This document shows, in pieces, positions 32,720 to 41,516 of a stretch of 51,948 nucleotides of DNA (position 1 is the first letter of the stretch; every line of letters starts with the position of its first letter). Source of the stretch: Acidobacteriota bacterium (GTDB lineage: Bacteria; Acidobacteriota; Terriglobia; Bryobacterales; Bryobacteraceae); contig JAPKZA010000286.1 of the NCBI GenBank assembly GCA_026394015.1, positions 1 through 51,948 of the forward strand, read 5' to 3'. A program made the translations under genes and the position numbers. Under the pieces are notes generated by a model. The model worked only from the letters and a program-made list of their open reading frames with translations. It made no database searches and had not been told where the DNA came from.

Positions 32720-35291
32720 CGGCCTCTCCTACTCCACCGCCCTCAAAATCGCCTGGCGCGAATCCCGCTCCTCCGCCTCCCGCTTCCTCTTCGTCATCCT
32801 CGCCGTCGCCATCGGCACCGGATCCCTCACCGGCGTCCGCGGCTTCTCCCGCTCCTTCCGGTCCATGCTCCTGAAGGACGCCCGCACCCTCATGGCCGCC
32901 GACCTCTCCGTCCGCGTCTTCGAACTCCCCACCGACCCCCAACTCGCCGCCTTCCAGAAGTGGGAAAGCCAGGGCCTGGAACGTACCTGGATCACCGAAA
33001 CCGTCTCCATGCTCTCCGGGGCCAACGTCGCCGTGCCCCAGTTGATCGCCGTCAAAGCCATCAATCCCGCGCAGTATCCCTTCTACGGGGCCGTCACCAC
33101 CGTCTCCGGCATGTCTCTCACCGACACCCTGGCCGGCGATGGCGTCGGCGTCTCCGACGATCTCCTCACCCGCACCGGCCTCCAACTCGGCGCCGTCGTC
33201 CGCGTCGGCTCCCAGGACTTTCATATCCGCGCCGTCCTCGCCCAGGAGCCAGACCGCATGAGCGGCTCCATCAACGTCGGCCCCCGCGTGATGATGTCCC
33301 GCGAAAATCTCGAAAAAACCGGCCTCACCCAACTCGGCAGCCGCGCCAGCCAACGCCATCTCTTCCGCATCCCCGCCGTCAAAGCCGACGCCATGATCCA
33401 ACTCGTCCGCGACGATCTCAAAATCGCCTTCCCCGACGCCGTCATCGCCGACTACCGCGAAACCCACCCCCTCATCACCCGCGGCCTCAACAACGCGACC
33501 ACCTTCCTCAGCCTCGTCTCCCTCATCGCCCTCGTCGTCGGCGCCCTCGGCGTCGCCATGGCCATGCAGTCCCACCTCCAAACCAAGCTCGATTCCATCG
33601 CCATCATCAAAGCCCTCGGCGGCCGCTCCTCCCATATTCTCCGCATCTACCTCTCCCAAACCCTCGTCCTCGCACTCGCCGGCGGTGCCATCGGCCTCGT
33701 CATCGGCATCTTTGTCCAATTCCTCTTCCCCATCCTCATCTCCAAATTCTTCCCGGTCACCCCGGTCATGGACTTCGATTGGTTCTCCATCCTCGAAGGC
33801 CTCGGCCTGGCTCTGCTCTCGACCCTCCTGTTCACCCTGCCCACTCTCCTCGGCATTCGCCAGATTCGCCCCATCGTCATCCTTCGCCGCGACATGGAAG
33901 GCGAACCCCCACCCGCCGGCCAACGCTGGAAGCAATGGCGCGCCTCCGCCGGCGCCGGCCTGTTCATCCTGGTAGGCATGATCGGCATGGCCACCGTCCT
34001 CATCGACGCCAGTTGGAAAGACGCCTTCAAGGTCTCCGCCTGGTTCGTCGGCGGTCTCGCGGTCGCCCTGTTGCTCCTCTCCGGCCTCAGTTGGGTTCTC
34101 CTCCGCGGTCTGCGCCTGCTCCTTCGCGCCCCCGGCCGCAAAGTTCCCGCCGCCCTCCGCCACGGCCTCGCCAACCTCTACCGCCCCGGCAACCATGCCG
34201 AAGCCGTCCTCGTCGCTCTCGGTGTCGGCGTCATGTTCACCCTCACCGTCTACCTTCTCCAAAACTCCCTCCTCGGCCAGATCGCCGCCAGCGCCCCACC
34301 CGGCATGCCCAACGTCTTCCTGATCAACATCACCGATCGCGACCGTCTCGCCGTCAAATCCTTCCTCGACAAAGGCCCCGGCGTCGAAGGCGACGTAATC
34401 GTCTCCGCCACCGCCTCCGGCCGCATCAAGCTCATCGACGGCCGCCCCATCGAAGACATCGCCAAGGAAGGACCCGTCAAACGGTACCTCCGCGCCCGCA
34501 GCCTCACCTGGAATGCCGAACTGCCCAAACAGACCGAAGTCGTCCAGGGTGCCTGGTGGAAGACCTGGTCCCCCGATCGGCCCGAAATCGCCGTCATCGC
34601 CGAAACAGCTCGGCTCCTGGGTCTCAAGATCGGATCCGTCATCGACTGGGAACTCGCCGGTCGCCGCATCCCCATGCGCGTCGTCGCCATCTATCGCAAC
34701 GAAGCCGTGGGTCCCGGCTCCGGCACCGAGTTCATCACGAGCCCCGAAACCCTGCGCCAGGTGCCCATGCTCTACTTCGGTGCCGCCCGCGTGCGCCCCA
34801 CCCTCATCGCCGAACTCCAAAAGCAGTCGTTCGCTAAGTTCCCCGCCATCACCGTCATCAACCTCGCCGACGTCCTCGAACGCGTTCAGGAAGTCATCGA
34901 CCAGGTCGCCCTCGTCGTCCGCTCCATCTCGGCGTTCTCCATCCTCGCCGGCATGATCATCCTCGCCTCCAGCGTCGCCGGCTCCCGCGTCAGAAGAGTT
35001 CGCGAAGTCGTCATTCTGAAAACGCTCGGAGCCACCCGCCGCCGCATCGCCCGGACGTTCACCGTCGAGTTCTTCCTCCTCGGTGCCGTCGCCGGGCTCA
35101 TGGGGAGCCTCCTGGCGAGCGCCTTTGCCAATCTCTTGCTCACCCGCCTCCTCGACGCGAAGTTCGTCTTCTCGCCCTGGCCCAACTTGTTCGCCGTGGT
35201 CGCCAGCGCCCTCATCGCCGTCGTCGCCGGCTGGCTGGCCAGTTTTCGGATTTTGGGCCAGAAACCATTAGAAATTCTGCGAAATGAGTAG
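32712..35291 (+). CDS. ybbP: YbbP-type FtsX-family permease
   Basis: An 859-residue inner-membrane permease with two FtsX cores. An N-terminal helix (FLFVILAVAIGTGSLTGVRG) leads to a periplasmic domain (about 45-250), three helices around 260-400 (SLVSLIALVVGALGVAMAMQ, ALAGGAIGLVIGIFVQFLFP, and a third), two more helices, a second periplasmic domain (about 510-710) and three final helices (AFSILAGMIILASSVAGSRV onward). It pairs with YbbA, whose stop it overlaps. The conserved link with TesA suggests a role in moving lipids or acylated molecules, but this is not proven. A 710-codon open frame on the opposite strand is a codon-bias shadow. Confidence 0.92.
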   Translation: MTSGLSYSTALKIAWRESRSSASRFLFVILAVAIGTGSLTGVRGFSRSFRSMLLKDARTLMAADLSVRVFELPTDPQLAAFQKWESQGLERTWITETVSMLSGANVAVPQLIAVKAINPAQYPFYGAVTTVSGMSLTDTLAGDGVGVSDDLLTRTGLQLGAVVRVGSQDFHIRAVLAQEPDRMSGSINVGPRVMMSRENLEKTGLTQLGSRASQRHLFRIPAVKADAMIQLVRDDLKIAFPDAVIADYRETHPLITRGLNNATTFLSLVSLIALVVGALGVAMAMQSHLQTKLDSIAIIKALGGRSSHILRIYLSQTLVLALAGGAIGLVIGIFVQFLFPILISKFFPVTPVMDFDWFSILEGLGLALLSTLLFTLPTLLGIRQIRPIVILRRDMEGEPPPAGQRWKQWRASAGAGLFILVGMIGMATVLIDASWKDAFKVSAWFVGGLAVALLLLSGLSWVLLRGLRLLLRAPGRKVPAALRHGLANLYRPGNHAEAVLVALGVGVMFTLTVYLLQNSLLGQIAASAPPGMPNVFLINITDRDRLAVKSFLDKGPGVEGDVIVSATASGRIKLIDGRPIEDIAKEGPVKRYLRARSLTWNAELPKQTEVVQGAWWKTWSPDRPEIAVIAETARLLGLKIGSVIDWELAGRRIPMRVVAIYRNEAVGPGSGTEFITSPETLRQVPMLYFGAARVRPTLIAELQKQSFAKFPAITVINLADVLERVQEVIDQVALVVRSISAFSILAGMIILASSVAGSRVRRVREVVILKTLGATRRRIARTFTVEFFLLGAVAGLMGSLLASAFANLLLTRLLDAKFVFSPWPNLFAVVASALIAVVAGWLASFRILGQKPLEILRNE

Positions 35292-35301
35292 CTGGGGCCT
35301 A

Positions 35302-35310
35302 TGGTAAGAT
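35302..35310 (+). promoter_or_regulatory. Extended -10 element before the GT2 gene
   Basis: TG-G-TAAGAT, an extended -10 match, is in the 38-base gap between ybbP and the glycosyltransferase gene. A start near 35317 would leave a 13-base leader to ATG 35330. No -35 is recognisable, as expected for an extended -10. Confidence 0.35.
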
Positions 35311-35329
35311 TCGAATTAAGTTGCCAGCA

Positions 35330-36091
35330 ATGACCTACGACATCACCCACATCTTGCCGGCCTACAACGAATCGAAGCGCATCCGCGAAACGGTCACCCA
35401 AGCCGTCGAATACTTCGCGCGCAAAGGGTGGACCGCCCAGATTATCGTCTCCGCTGACGGCAACGATGGCACCCGGGAGATCGTTCGGGAAATGGCCCAG
35501 TCCAATCCCCATCTCCTGTGTATCGGCGAAGACACCCGCCGAGGCAAGGGCCGAGGCATCCGCGAAGCGGTCGCACTCGCCGCCGGGCGTTACATCGGCT
35601 TTGCCGATGCCGACAACAAAGTGCCCATCGAAGATTTCGATACCATTTTCCCGTGGCTGGAAAAGGGAATTGAGGTCGTCATCGGTTCGCGAGCACTGGC
35701 CAAGTCGAGCATCGAAAAAAGCCAACCGCTCTACCGTCAGCTCGGTGGGAAAACCTTCGGCTACGTAATGCGCTCGCTCACCGGCCTCTCAGTCGGCGAT
35801 ACCCAATGTGGTTTTAAATTTTTCCCCCATCACGTCGCGAAGGCTCTTTTTTCTCTGCAATTGGTCGATGGGTATATGTACGATGTGGAGATTTTGGTCA
35901 TCGCAACCCGTCTCGGTTACCGGATCCAGGAAGTCCCGGTACGTTGGCGAGATGACGGCGATAGCCGCCTCGACTTAATCAGTGGAAACATACGAAACAT
36001 GCGGGATATTCTTCGCACTTCACGATCTCACCGCCACCTCAGCCCTGCCTCGGCACCGAAGGCAGCGACAACAGCCGCGCACTTGCGATAA
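35330..36091 (+). CDS. Glycosyltransferase family 2, dolichyl-phosphate-sugar synthase-like
   Basis: The 253-residue protein has GT-A motifs of the DPM1/ALG5-like branch: ILPAYNESKRI at the start, the second-strand Asp in IIVSADGNDGT, the metal-binding IGFADADNKVPIEDF, then VIGSRAL, GDTQCGFKFF and MYDVEILVIA. These enzymes move glucose or mannose from a nucleotide sugar to a polyprenyl phosphate. No membrane helices follow, so it works at the inner face of the membrane. ATG 35330 is preferred to TTG 35321. The next gene, an epimerase, follows after 17 bases, which suggests joint work on a surface or lipid-linked sugar. Confidence 0.87.
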   Translation: MTYDITHILPAYNESKRIRETVTQAVEYFARKGWTAQIIVSADGNDGTREIVREMAQSNPHLLCIGEDTRRGKGRGIREAVALAAGRYIGFADADNKVPIEDFDTIFPWLEKGIEVVIGSRALAKSSIEKSQPLYRQLGGKTFGYVMRSLTGLSVGDTQCGFKFFPHHVAKALFSLQLVDGYMYDVEILVIATRLGYRIQEVPVRWRDDGDSRLDLISGNIRNMRDILRTSRSHRHLSPASAPKAATTAAHLR

Positions 36092-36108
36092 TCAGGGATG
36101 GTAACTCT

Positions 36109-36975
36109 TTGCGATTTTTAGTCACTGGAGCCGCCGGGTTCATCGGCAGCAACGTCGTCGACCGTCTGCTCGCAGACGGACACGAAGTGGTCGGTTTCGA
36201 TAGCTATGTCACCGGCCAACGGGAATTCCTCGCCGGAGCTTTCGCCTCCCCCAAGTTCCAATTGATCGAAGGCGACCTATTCGACCTCACGAGCGTCGTC
36301 GAGGCCTGTGTCGGCATCGACGTCGTCATCCACTTCGCCGCCAATGCCGACGTCCGCTTCGGCACCGAGCACCCTCGCCGCGACCTCGACCAGAACGTGA
36401 TCGTCACCTGGAATGTCCTCGAAGGCATGCGCCGCAATGGCGTCAAAACCATCGCCTTCTCCAGCACCGGCTCCGTCTACGGCGTCGCCCCCCGCATCCC
36501 GACCCCCGAAGACTGCCCCCTCCCCATCCAAACATCCCTCTACGGCGCCTCCAAACTTGCTGCCGAAGGCTTCATCTCCGCCTACGCCGAAGGCTTTGGG
36601 GTCCGCGCCATCATCTTTCGCTTCGTCTCCATTCTCGGTGAACGCTACACCCACGGCCACGTCTTCGATTTTTACAAACAACTCCTCGAACACCCCGACT
36701 ACCTCCGAAAAGTCGGCATCTTCAACCTCGGCGTCCCCGGCTATTGCCAACTCACCGACTCCATCGGCTGGATCTCCAACCATCTCGGGCTCAACCCCCG
36801 CCTCGAATATACCGGCGGCAAGCAGGGCTGGATCGGCGATAACCCCTTTATATTCCTCGATTGCTGGAAAATGTGCAGCCTCGGCTGGCAGCCCAAACTC
36901 TCCATCGAAGCCGCCGTCCGCCGTACCGTGGACTACCTACAAGCGAACAAGTGGGTTCTCGAGCAGCGCCGGTAA
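36109..36975 (+). CDS. NAD-dependent nucleotide-sugar epimerase/dehydratase (extended SDR)
   Basis: The 288-residue protein has the NAD loop GAAGFIGSNVVD at residue 8, the Asp that holds the NAD ribose (EVVGFDSYVTG), HFAANADVR, the catalytic Ser/Thr segment AFSSTGSVYG and YGASKLAAEG with Tyr and Lys. This is the UDP-glucose 4-epimerase/dTDP-glucose dehydratase family; at 288 residues it is shorter than GalE (about 330), mostly in the C-terminal substrate domain. The start is TTG 36109 behind AGGGATGG. The product sugar is unknown; the neighbouring GT2 enzyme may use it. Confidence 0.85.
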   Translation: MRFLVTGAAGFIGSNVVDRLLADGHEVVGFDSYVTGQREFLAGAFASPKFQLIEGDLFDLTSVVEACVGIDVVIHFAANADVRFGTEHPRRDLDQNVIVTWNVLEGMRRNGVKTIAFSSTGSVYGVAPRIPTPEDCPLPIQTSLYGASKLAAEGFISAYAEGFGVRAIIFRFVSILGERYTHGHVFDFYKQLLEHPDYLRKVGIFNLGVPGYCQLTDSIGWISNHLGLNPRLEYTGGKQGWIGDNPFIFLDCWKMCSLGWQPKLSIEAAVRRTVDYLQANKWVLEQRR

Positions 36976-36988
36976 CATCGATATCAGC

Positions 36989-38005
36989 ATGACCCCGGAC
37001 CAACGGGACCGCTATTCCCGGCAAATCCTCTTCTCCCCCATCGGTGAAGCCGGCCAGGAACGCCTCCTCGCCTCTCGCGTCGCCATCGTCGGCTGCGGAG
37101 CACTCGGCTCCTTCCACGCCGCCGCCCTCGCTCGCGCCGGCGTCGGCACCCTCCGCCTTATCGATCGCGACTACGTCGAACCCTCCAACCTCCAGCGCCA
37201 GTGGCTCTACGACGAAGCCGATGCCGCCGAGGCCCTCCCCAAGGCCGCCGCCGCCGCCCGCGCCATCGCCCGCTTTAACTCCTCCATCACCGTCGAACCC
37301 CTCGTCGCGGACCTCACCCCCGCCACCGCCGACGATCTGCTCGCCGACGTCGACCTCATCCTCGACGGCACCGACAACTTCGAAACCCGCTATCTCATCA
37401 ACGATTTCGCCCTCAGCCACCAAGTCCCCTGGATCTACGGCGCCGCCGTCGGCAGCTACGGGCTCACCATGCCCATCCTCCCCGGCCAAACCTGCTGCCT
37501 GCAGTGCGTCTATCCCGCCCCGCCCACCGGCGCCCAACCGACCTGTGAAACCGACGGCGTCTTAAGCTCGGTCACCACCGCCATCGGCGCTCTCCAGGTC
37601 GGTATGGCCATCAAACTTCTCACCGGCTCCACCCCCGCTTTTAAGATCACCACCCTCGACGTCTGGAACACCGCCCTCCGCCAAATCGACCAACCCCCGC
37701 CCGATCCGGACTGCCCCGCCTGCGGCCGCCGCGAATTCATCTATCTCGATGGCGAACGCCGCGCCCCCATCAGCCTCTGCGGACGCAACGCCGTCCAAAT
37801 CCACGAACGCAACCGCCCCCTCAACCTCCCCGAACTCGCCGCCCGCCTCGAACGCCTCGGCACCGTCCGCCAAAACGATTTCGCCCTCCGCTTCTTCCTC
37901 CCTCCCTACGAACTCACCATCTTCGCCGACGGCCGCGCCATCATAAAAGGAACCCAGGACGTCGGCGTCGCCCGCAGCCTCTATGCCCGCTATATCGGCA
38001 CCTAG
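36989..38005 (+). CDS. ThiF/MoeB-type E1-like adenylyltransferase
   Basis: The 338-residue protein is of the type that adenylates the C-terminal glycine of a ubiquitin-like sulfur carrier (ThiS, MoaD or similar). It opens with the family start RDRYSRQILFSPIGEAGQER, then the ATP loop VGCGALGSFHAAALARAG, the Asp-rich DRDYVEPSNLQRQWL, and the crossover segment TCETDGVLSS that carries the usual Cys. Two CxxC pairs (CLQC at about 172 and CPAC at about 243) form the zinc site. A C-terminal domain of about 80 residues follows. No carrier protein is encoded nearby, so whether it serves thiamin, molybdopterin or another pathway is open. It begins 13 bases after the epimerase. Confidence 0.87.
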   Translation: MTPDQRDRYSRQILFSPIGEAGQERLLASRVAIVGCGALGSFHAAALARAGVGTLRLIDRDYVEPSNLQRQWLYDEADAAEALPKAAAAARAIARFNSSITVEPLVADLTPATADDLLADVDLILDGTDNFETRYLINDFALSHQVPWIYGAAVGSYGLTMPILPGQTCCLQCVYPAPPTGAQPTCETDGVLSSVTTAIGALQVGMAIKLLTGSTPAFKITTLDVWNTALRQIDQPPPDPDCPACGRREFIYLDGERRAPISLCGRNAVQIHERNRPLNLPELAARLERLGTVRQNDFALRFFLPPYELTIFADGRAIIKGTQDVGVARSLYARYIGT

Positions 38006-38081
38006 GATACTCCTGATAGCGGCCTAAGTACCCGAACCCACAAGATTTTGTAGTTTTCCACAGCCTCCCCACAGCAGTCCA

Positions 38082-38090
38082 TGTTATCCT
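38082..38090 (+). promoter_or_regulatory. Extended -10 element before the MerR-HTH/TPR gene
   Basis: TG-T-TATCCT stands 12 bases before GTG 38103. The hexamer is the same TATCCT as in the recA promoter. A start near 38097 would leave about six bases of leader. No -35 was found at the normal distance. Confidence 0.35.
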
Positions 38091-38102
38091 CGACTCTGAA
38101 AC

Positions 38103-39023
38103 GTGGCTACTCAGCAGTCTTGGACCCGCGACCAGGTCCGACGCGTATTGTCGGTAACGGAGCGTCATCTCCGCTCTTGGGAACACCAAGGCCTCATCCC
38201 CCAACAGGATCGGTACGGCCTCGGCGACCTCATCGCCCTGCGCGCCCTCAACACCCTGCGCGAAAAGAAAGTTCCCGTCGGACGCATCAAGCGCAGCTTC
38301 CAGTCCCTCCGCGACCGCCTCCAACACATCGCCAACCCCTTCATCGAACTTAAAATCTTCACCGACGGCAAACGCATCGGCGTCCATCTCGCCGGCCAGA
38401 AGATGGACTCCATCTCCGGCCAACTCCTCCTCGATTTCGACTCGACAGCGTTCGAAAAACTCCGCTCTTTCCCCCGCCACGAAGGCCGATCGATCGAAGA
38501 TCTCCGGAAGAAGCGAGCGGAAGCCGACGAATGGTTCCAACGCGGACTCGACCTCGAACAAAGCGGCGCACCCGTCGCCGACGCCGTTGCCGCCTACGAA
38601 AAAGCGGTCTCCTTGAACCCCCAAGCCGCCGGAGCCCTCGTCAATCTCGGCACCATCTGCTTTCACCAGCGCCAATGGGCCCGCGCCGAAGAGCACTACC
38701 GCAAGGCCGTCGAAGCCGACCCCGACTACGCCCTCGCCCAGTTCAACCTCGGCAACCTCTACGACGAGCGCGGCGACCGCCTTCGCGCCCTCTCCCACTA
38801 TCACAACGCTCTCCGCCTCAACCCCCAATACGCCGACGCCTACTACAACCTTGCGCTGCTCCACCAGTCCTCCGGCGATATCATGCAAGCCTTGCAACAC
38901 TGGAGCATCTACCTCAAGCTCGACCCCTCAAGCCAATGGGCCCGCATCGCCCGCCGCGAACTCACCAAGTTAAAAGAAGCCACCCTCATCAACGGCTCCA
39001 AAGCCATTCCCCACCACGCCTAG
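38103..39023 (+). CDS. MerR-type helix-turn-helix fused to tetratricopeptide repeats
   Basis: Residues 1-70 are a MerR-like winged helix (WTRDQVRRVLSVTERHLRSW, GLIPQQDRYGLGDLIALRAL, VPVGRIKRS), lacking the ligand-binding Cys or dimer coiled coil of classical MerR. After a linker (75-135) come at least three TPRs with the W-x-x-x-G/A pattern: ADEWFQRGLDLEQSG, LVNLGTICFHQRQWARAEEH and AQFNLGNLYDERGDRLRALS, plus a fourth. A DNA-binding head with a protein-binding TPR tail suggests a regulator controlled by a partner protein. The target is unknown. The GTG start is supported by an extended -10 just upstream. The stop shares CTAG with the kinase gene. Confidence 0.85.
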   Translation: MATQQSWTRDQVRRVLSVTERHLRSWEHQGLIPQQDRYGLGDLIALRALNTLREKKVPVGRIKRSFQSLRDRLQHIANPFIELKIFTDGKRIGVHLAGQKMDSISGQLLLDFDSTAFEKLRSFPRHEGRSIEDLRKKRAEADEWFQRGLDLEQSGAPVADAVAAYEKAVSLNPQAAGALVNLGTICFHQRQWARAEEHYRKAVEADPDYALAQFNLGNLYDERGDRLRALSHYHNALRLNPQYADAYYNLALLHQSSGDIMQALQHWSIYLKLDPSSQWARIARRELTKLKEATLINGSKAIPHHA

Positions 39024-40330
39024 CCCCGCAGCGCCACCCCAATCGTAACTTCCAAGCCCGGTTCCACGTTCCGAGCCACAATCTCCCCGTTGTGCAGGTG
39101 CACCGCCCGTCGCGCAATCGCCAAGCCTAAACCCACTCCCCCGCTCACCCGTGCCCGGTCATCCTCCACCCGAAAAAACGGACGGAAAATCGCCTCCCGC
39201 ATCTCCTCCGGCACCCCGGGCCCAAAGTCCCGCACCACAATCACCGCCCGATCCCCATCCCGACTCATCCGCACTCGTACCTCACCATCCACCGGCGAAT
39301 ACCGAATCGCGTTTCGCACCACATTCTCCACCGCCCGCCGCAGCAACTCCGCGTCCCCCTGCACCACCATCGCCCCGGCCATCTCGCGCTCAATCCGAAT
39401 CCCCTTCGTGTCCGCCTCGATCAACAAATCGTCCAACAAATCCTCCACCAAGTCCTTCAGATCCACCGGAGCCACCGTACGCTCCGCCGGATCCCCCTCC
39501 GCCCGCGTCATCTGAATCAACTCCCCCACCAGCATCGAAATCCGCTGCGACTCTTTCTTGATCCGGTCCAACCCCCCGTTCCGGTCCGCACTCGTCCGCG
39601 CCAACTCCACCGCCACACTCAGCCGCGCCAGCGGGCTCCGCAGCTCATGCGAAATGTCTTGCAACAGCCGCCGCTCGGCCGTCAATAACGTCTGCATCCG
39701 TTCCGCCATGTCGTCGAAGGAACGCGCCACATCGCCGAACTCATCCCGACGCTTCGATCCCGTCCGCGCCTCCAACTCCCCCGCCCCAAACCGCATCACG
39801 GTCTCCCGCAACTGCCGCAACGGTCGCCCCAGGTAGTGGGCCAGTAGATAGATCCCCAACACAAAAACGAGGAGAATCGGCAAATAGTACGGCGCGTAGT
39901 TCGGCGATTCGAACCGCGGATCCTCGCTCTGCGCATACAGCACATACTTTCCGTCCCCGCTCCGATGCGCCATGTTGCCCCGCCTCGGCGGCCCAAAAAA
40001 CGGAAAACGCAGCGGAGGACGACCGAAAACAATCCCGGACATGTCCACCGTCTCACCGGTCAACACATCTCTCCCACTCGCCTCCAACAGCGCATGCTGC
40101 CCCGGAAAGCGCTGATCCAGTCGCTGCAGCTCCGCCGCCAACGCCGTCCCTCCCCCCGTCTCCCAAGCCTTCCGCGTATCCTCCAATTGCGCATCCAGCA
40201 CCTGCCGCATGAAGTTGTTCACCGGCGGATCACGGCGGAATAGGTAAATCGAAGTCCACACGAACGCCACACTCGACACCACAAACAGCAGCGCCGTCGA
40301 CAAAAGAATCCGCACGAAAATCGAATTCAT
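39020..40330 (-). CDS. Membrane sensor histidine kinase, CpxA-like
   Basis: A 436-residue kinase with a first membrane helix (LLSTALLFVVSSVAFVWTSI), a periplasmic sensor of about 115 residues, a second helix (YLPILLVFVLGIYLLAHYLG) and a HAMP domain. HisKA follows with the phospho-His in LLQDISHELRSPLARL, then an HATPase domain (NAIRYSP, DFGPGVPEE, GGVGLGLAIARR). The layout and the neighbouring CpxR- and Spy-like genes fit an envelope-stress sensor. Its ATG directly abuts the stop of the regulator gene, so the two are translated together. Its own stop lies in a CTAG shared with the MerR/TPR gene. Confidence 0.93.
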   Translation of the reverse strand: MNSIFVRILLSTALLFVVSSVAFVWTSIYLFRRDPPVNNFMRQVLDAQLEDTRKAWETGGGTALAAELQRLDQRFPGQHALLEASGRDVLTGETVDMSGIVFGRPPLRFPFFGPPRRGNMAHRSGDGKYVLYAQSEDPRFESPNYAPYYLPILLVFVLGIYLLAHYLGRPLRQLRETVMRFGAGELEARTGSKRRDEFGDVARSFDDMAERMQTLLTAERRLLQDISHELRSPLARLSVAVELARTSADRNGGLDRIKKESQRISMLVGELIQMTRAEGDPAERTVAPVDLKDLVEDLLDDLLIEADTKGIRIEREMAGAMVVQGDAELLRRAVENVVRNAIRYSPVDGEVRVRMSRDGDRAVIVVRDFGPGVPEEMREAIFRPFFRVEDDRARVSGGVGLGLAIARRAVHLHNGEIVARNVEPGLEVTIGVALRG

Positions 40331-41008
40331 CTACCCCTCGCTCTGCGGCGCGCTCAGCTGATAACCCACCCCGCGCACCGTCAAAATCTTCGCGCTCAGC
40401 CCTTCCAGCTTTTTCCGAATGTGGCTCACATGCACATCAATCGCCCGGTCAAATGCCGTCGCGTCCCGTTGATAGAGCCGCTGCGCCAACTCGTCCCGCG
40501 ACACCACCCGACCGGCCCCCGCATGCAGCACTTCCACAATCTCGAACTCCACCGACGTCAGCTCCAAGCGGTTTCCGTCCGCCGTTACCGTCCGCGTACC
40601 CGGGTCCACCCGCAAGCCGTACTGCTCGGCCGGTCCACTCTGCACCCCGCTCCGCCGCAGGATCGCCCGCACCCGCGCCAGCAGCTCCATCGGCTCAAAC
40701 GGCTTGGGCAAATAGTCGTCCGCCCCGCCCTCCAAACCCCGAATCCGGCTCGAAGATTCCAGGCGCGCCGTCAACATCAACACCGGTACCTGGCTCTTCT
40801 TCCGCAGCCGCGCCAGCACCGCGAACCCGTCCAGCCGCGGCATCATCACGTCCAAAAGCACCAAGTCGTACCGATTCTCCGCTAACTTCGCCAGGCCGCT
40901 CTCTCCGTCATGGCAAAGCTCGAGCGTCACACCCTGCGTCGCGAAAAACTCCTGCATCAACATCCCCAGTTCGATGTCGTCGTCGACCATCAGCAAGGTT
41001 GGAGTCAT
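40331..41008 (-). CDS. OmpR-family response regulator, CpxR-like
   Basis: The 225-residue protein has a receiver (acidic pair MVDDDIE, Asp in LVLLDVMMPRLDG, Thr in LMLTARL, Lys in DDYLPKPFEP) and a winged-helix DNA-binding domain (LELTSVEFEIVEVLHAGAGR, then DVHVSHIRKKLEG and GVGYQL). It is the cognate partner of the kinase immediately downstream. ATG 41008 is used; a TTG at 41011 is also in frame. It starts four bases after the Spy-like gene, as in CpxP/CpxRA systems where the sensor inhibitor is encoded beside the two-component pair. Confidence 0.93.
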   Translation of the reverse strand: MTPTLLMVDDDIELGMLMQEFFATQGVTLELCHDGESGLAKLAENRYDLVLLDVMMPRLDGFAVLARLRKKSQVPVLMLTARLESSSRIRGLEGGADDYLPKPFEPMELLARVRAILRRSGVQSGPAEQYGLRVDPGTRTVTADGNRLELTSVEFEIVEVLHAGAGRVVSRDELAQRLYQRDATAFDRAIDVHVSHIRKKLEGLSAKILTVRGVGYQLSAPQSEG

Positions 41009-41012
41009 CAAA

Positions 41013-41501
41013 CTAGCGTCCGGGCCGGGCCGGTGCCGTCAACTGCGGAATCATCGCATACAAAGTATCGGCTTTCTTTTTCTGCCCGTCGTTCAACATC
41101 GCCAGGGCTTCACCGTAGATCTTCGCCTCGGCCGCCACCAGCTCCGCCTGAATAGCACCGAAGGCCTGGAACAAGGGAGTAGCGTCGGTTCCACCCTTCA
41201 CCGCGTTCCGAATCAGCGCCCGCGCCTTGTTCGAATCCTGATGAAACGGCAACACCGTCTCCTTGCCCTTATCCAGAATCCCCTTGAACTGCTTCTTCTG
41301 GTCTTTCTTCAAATCGAGCTGATCGCAGACCATATCGAACATCATCCGTTCGCGTTCGGCCGGGCTCATCGGGCCGCGCATGCCGCCGCCCTCGCCCATC
41401 CCTCCCCCGCCGCCCCCGCGGCCACCCCCTCCGCCACCTCCCCCAGGGCCCTGCGCCAGGGCTAGTCCACAAATCAAAAGAGCGGTCGCAATCGTCCTCA
41501 T
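41013..41501 (-). CDS. Glycine-rich periplasmic protein of Spy/CpxP-like type
   Basis: The 162-residue protein has a signal peptide (MRTIATALLICGLALAQ). A low-complexity glycine run with a few Arg and Met (about 18-40) follows, then about 110 residues of charged helix with LDLKKDQKKQFKGILDKGK and SPAERERMMFDMVCDQ. Small size, export, helical content and position at the head of a CpxRA-like operon point to a Spy/CpxP-type chaperone or sensor-inhibitor. The LTxxQ motif of that family appears only in altered form (LDLKKDQ). The Gly-rich segment has no counterpart in Spy that I know of. Confidence 0.7.
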   Translation of the reverse strand: MRTIATALLICGLALAQGPGGGGGGGGRGGGGGGMGEGGGMRGPMSPAERERMMFDMVCDQLDLKKDQKKQFKGILDKGKETVLPFHQDSNKARALIRNAVKGGTDATPLFQAFGAIQAELVAAEAKIYGEALAMLNDGQKKKADTLYAMIPQLTAPARPGR

Positions 41502-41516
41502 GGCTTCCAAGATACT

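Noticed and set aside
32688-34820. A 710-codon open frame antisense to ybbP
   Set aside because: The product is a low-complexity Gly/Asp/Glu string without domains, as produced by reading strongly C-ended codons on the opposite strand. ybbP in the other frame is a clear permease.
36413-36988. Upstream extension of the ThiF/MoeB-type frame
   Set aside because: It overlaps the epimerase gene in another frame and is Ser/Pro-rich shadow sequence. The E1-like family start begins at ATG 36989.
41387-41450. The CCCCCGCC-type run in the Spy-like gene as a DNA repeat array
   Set aside because: It is the coding sequence of the glycine run (GGN codons) and has no fixed repeat unit, so it is protein low complexity rather than a DNA element.
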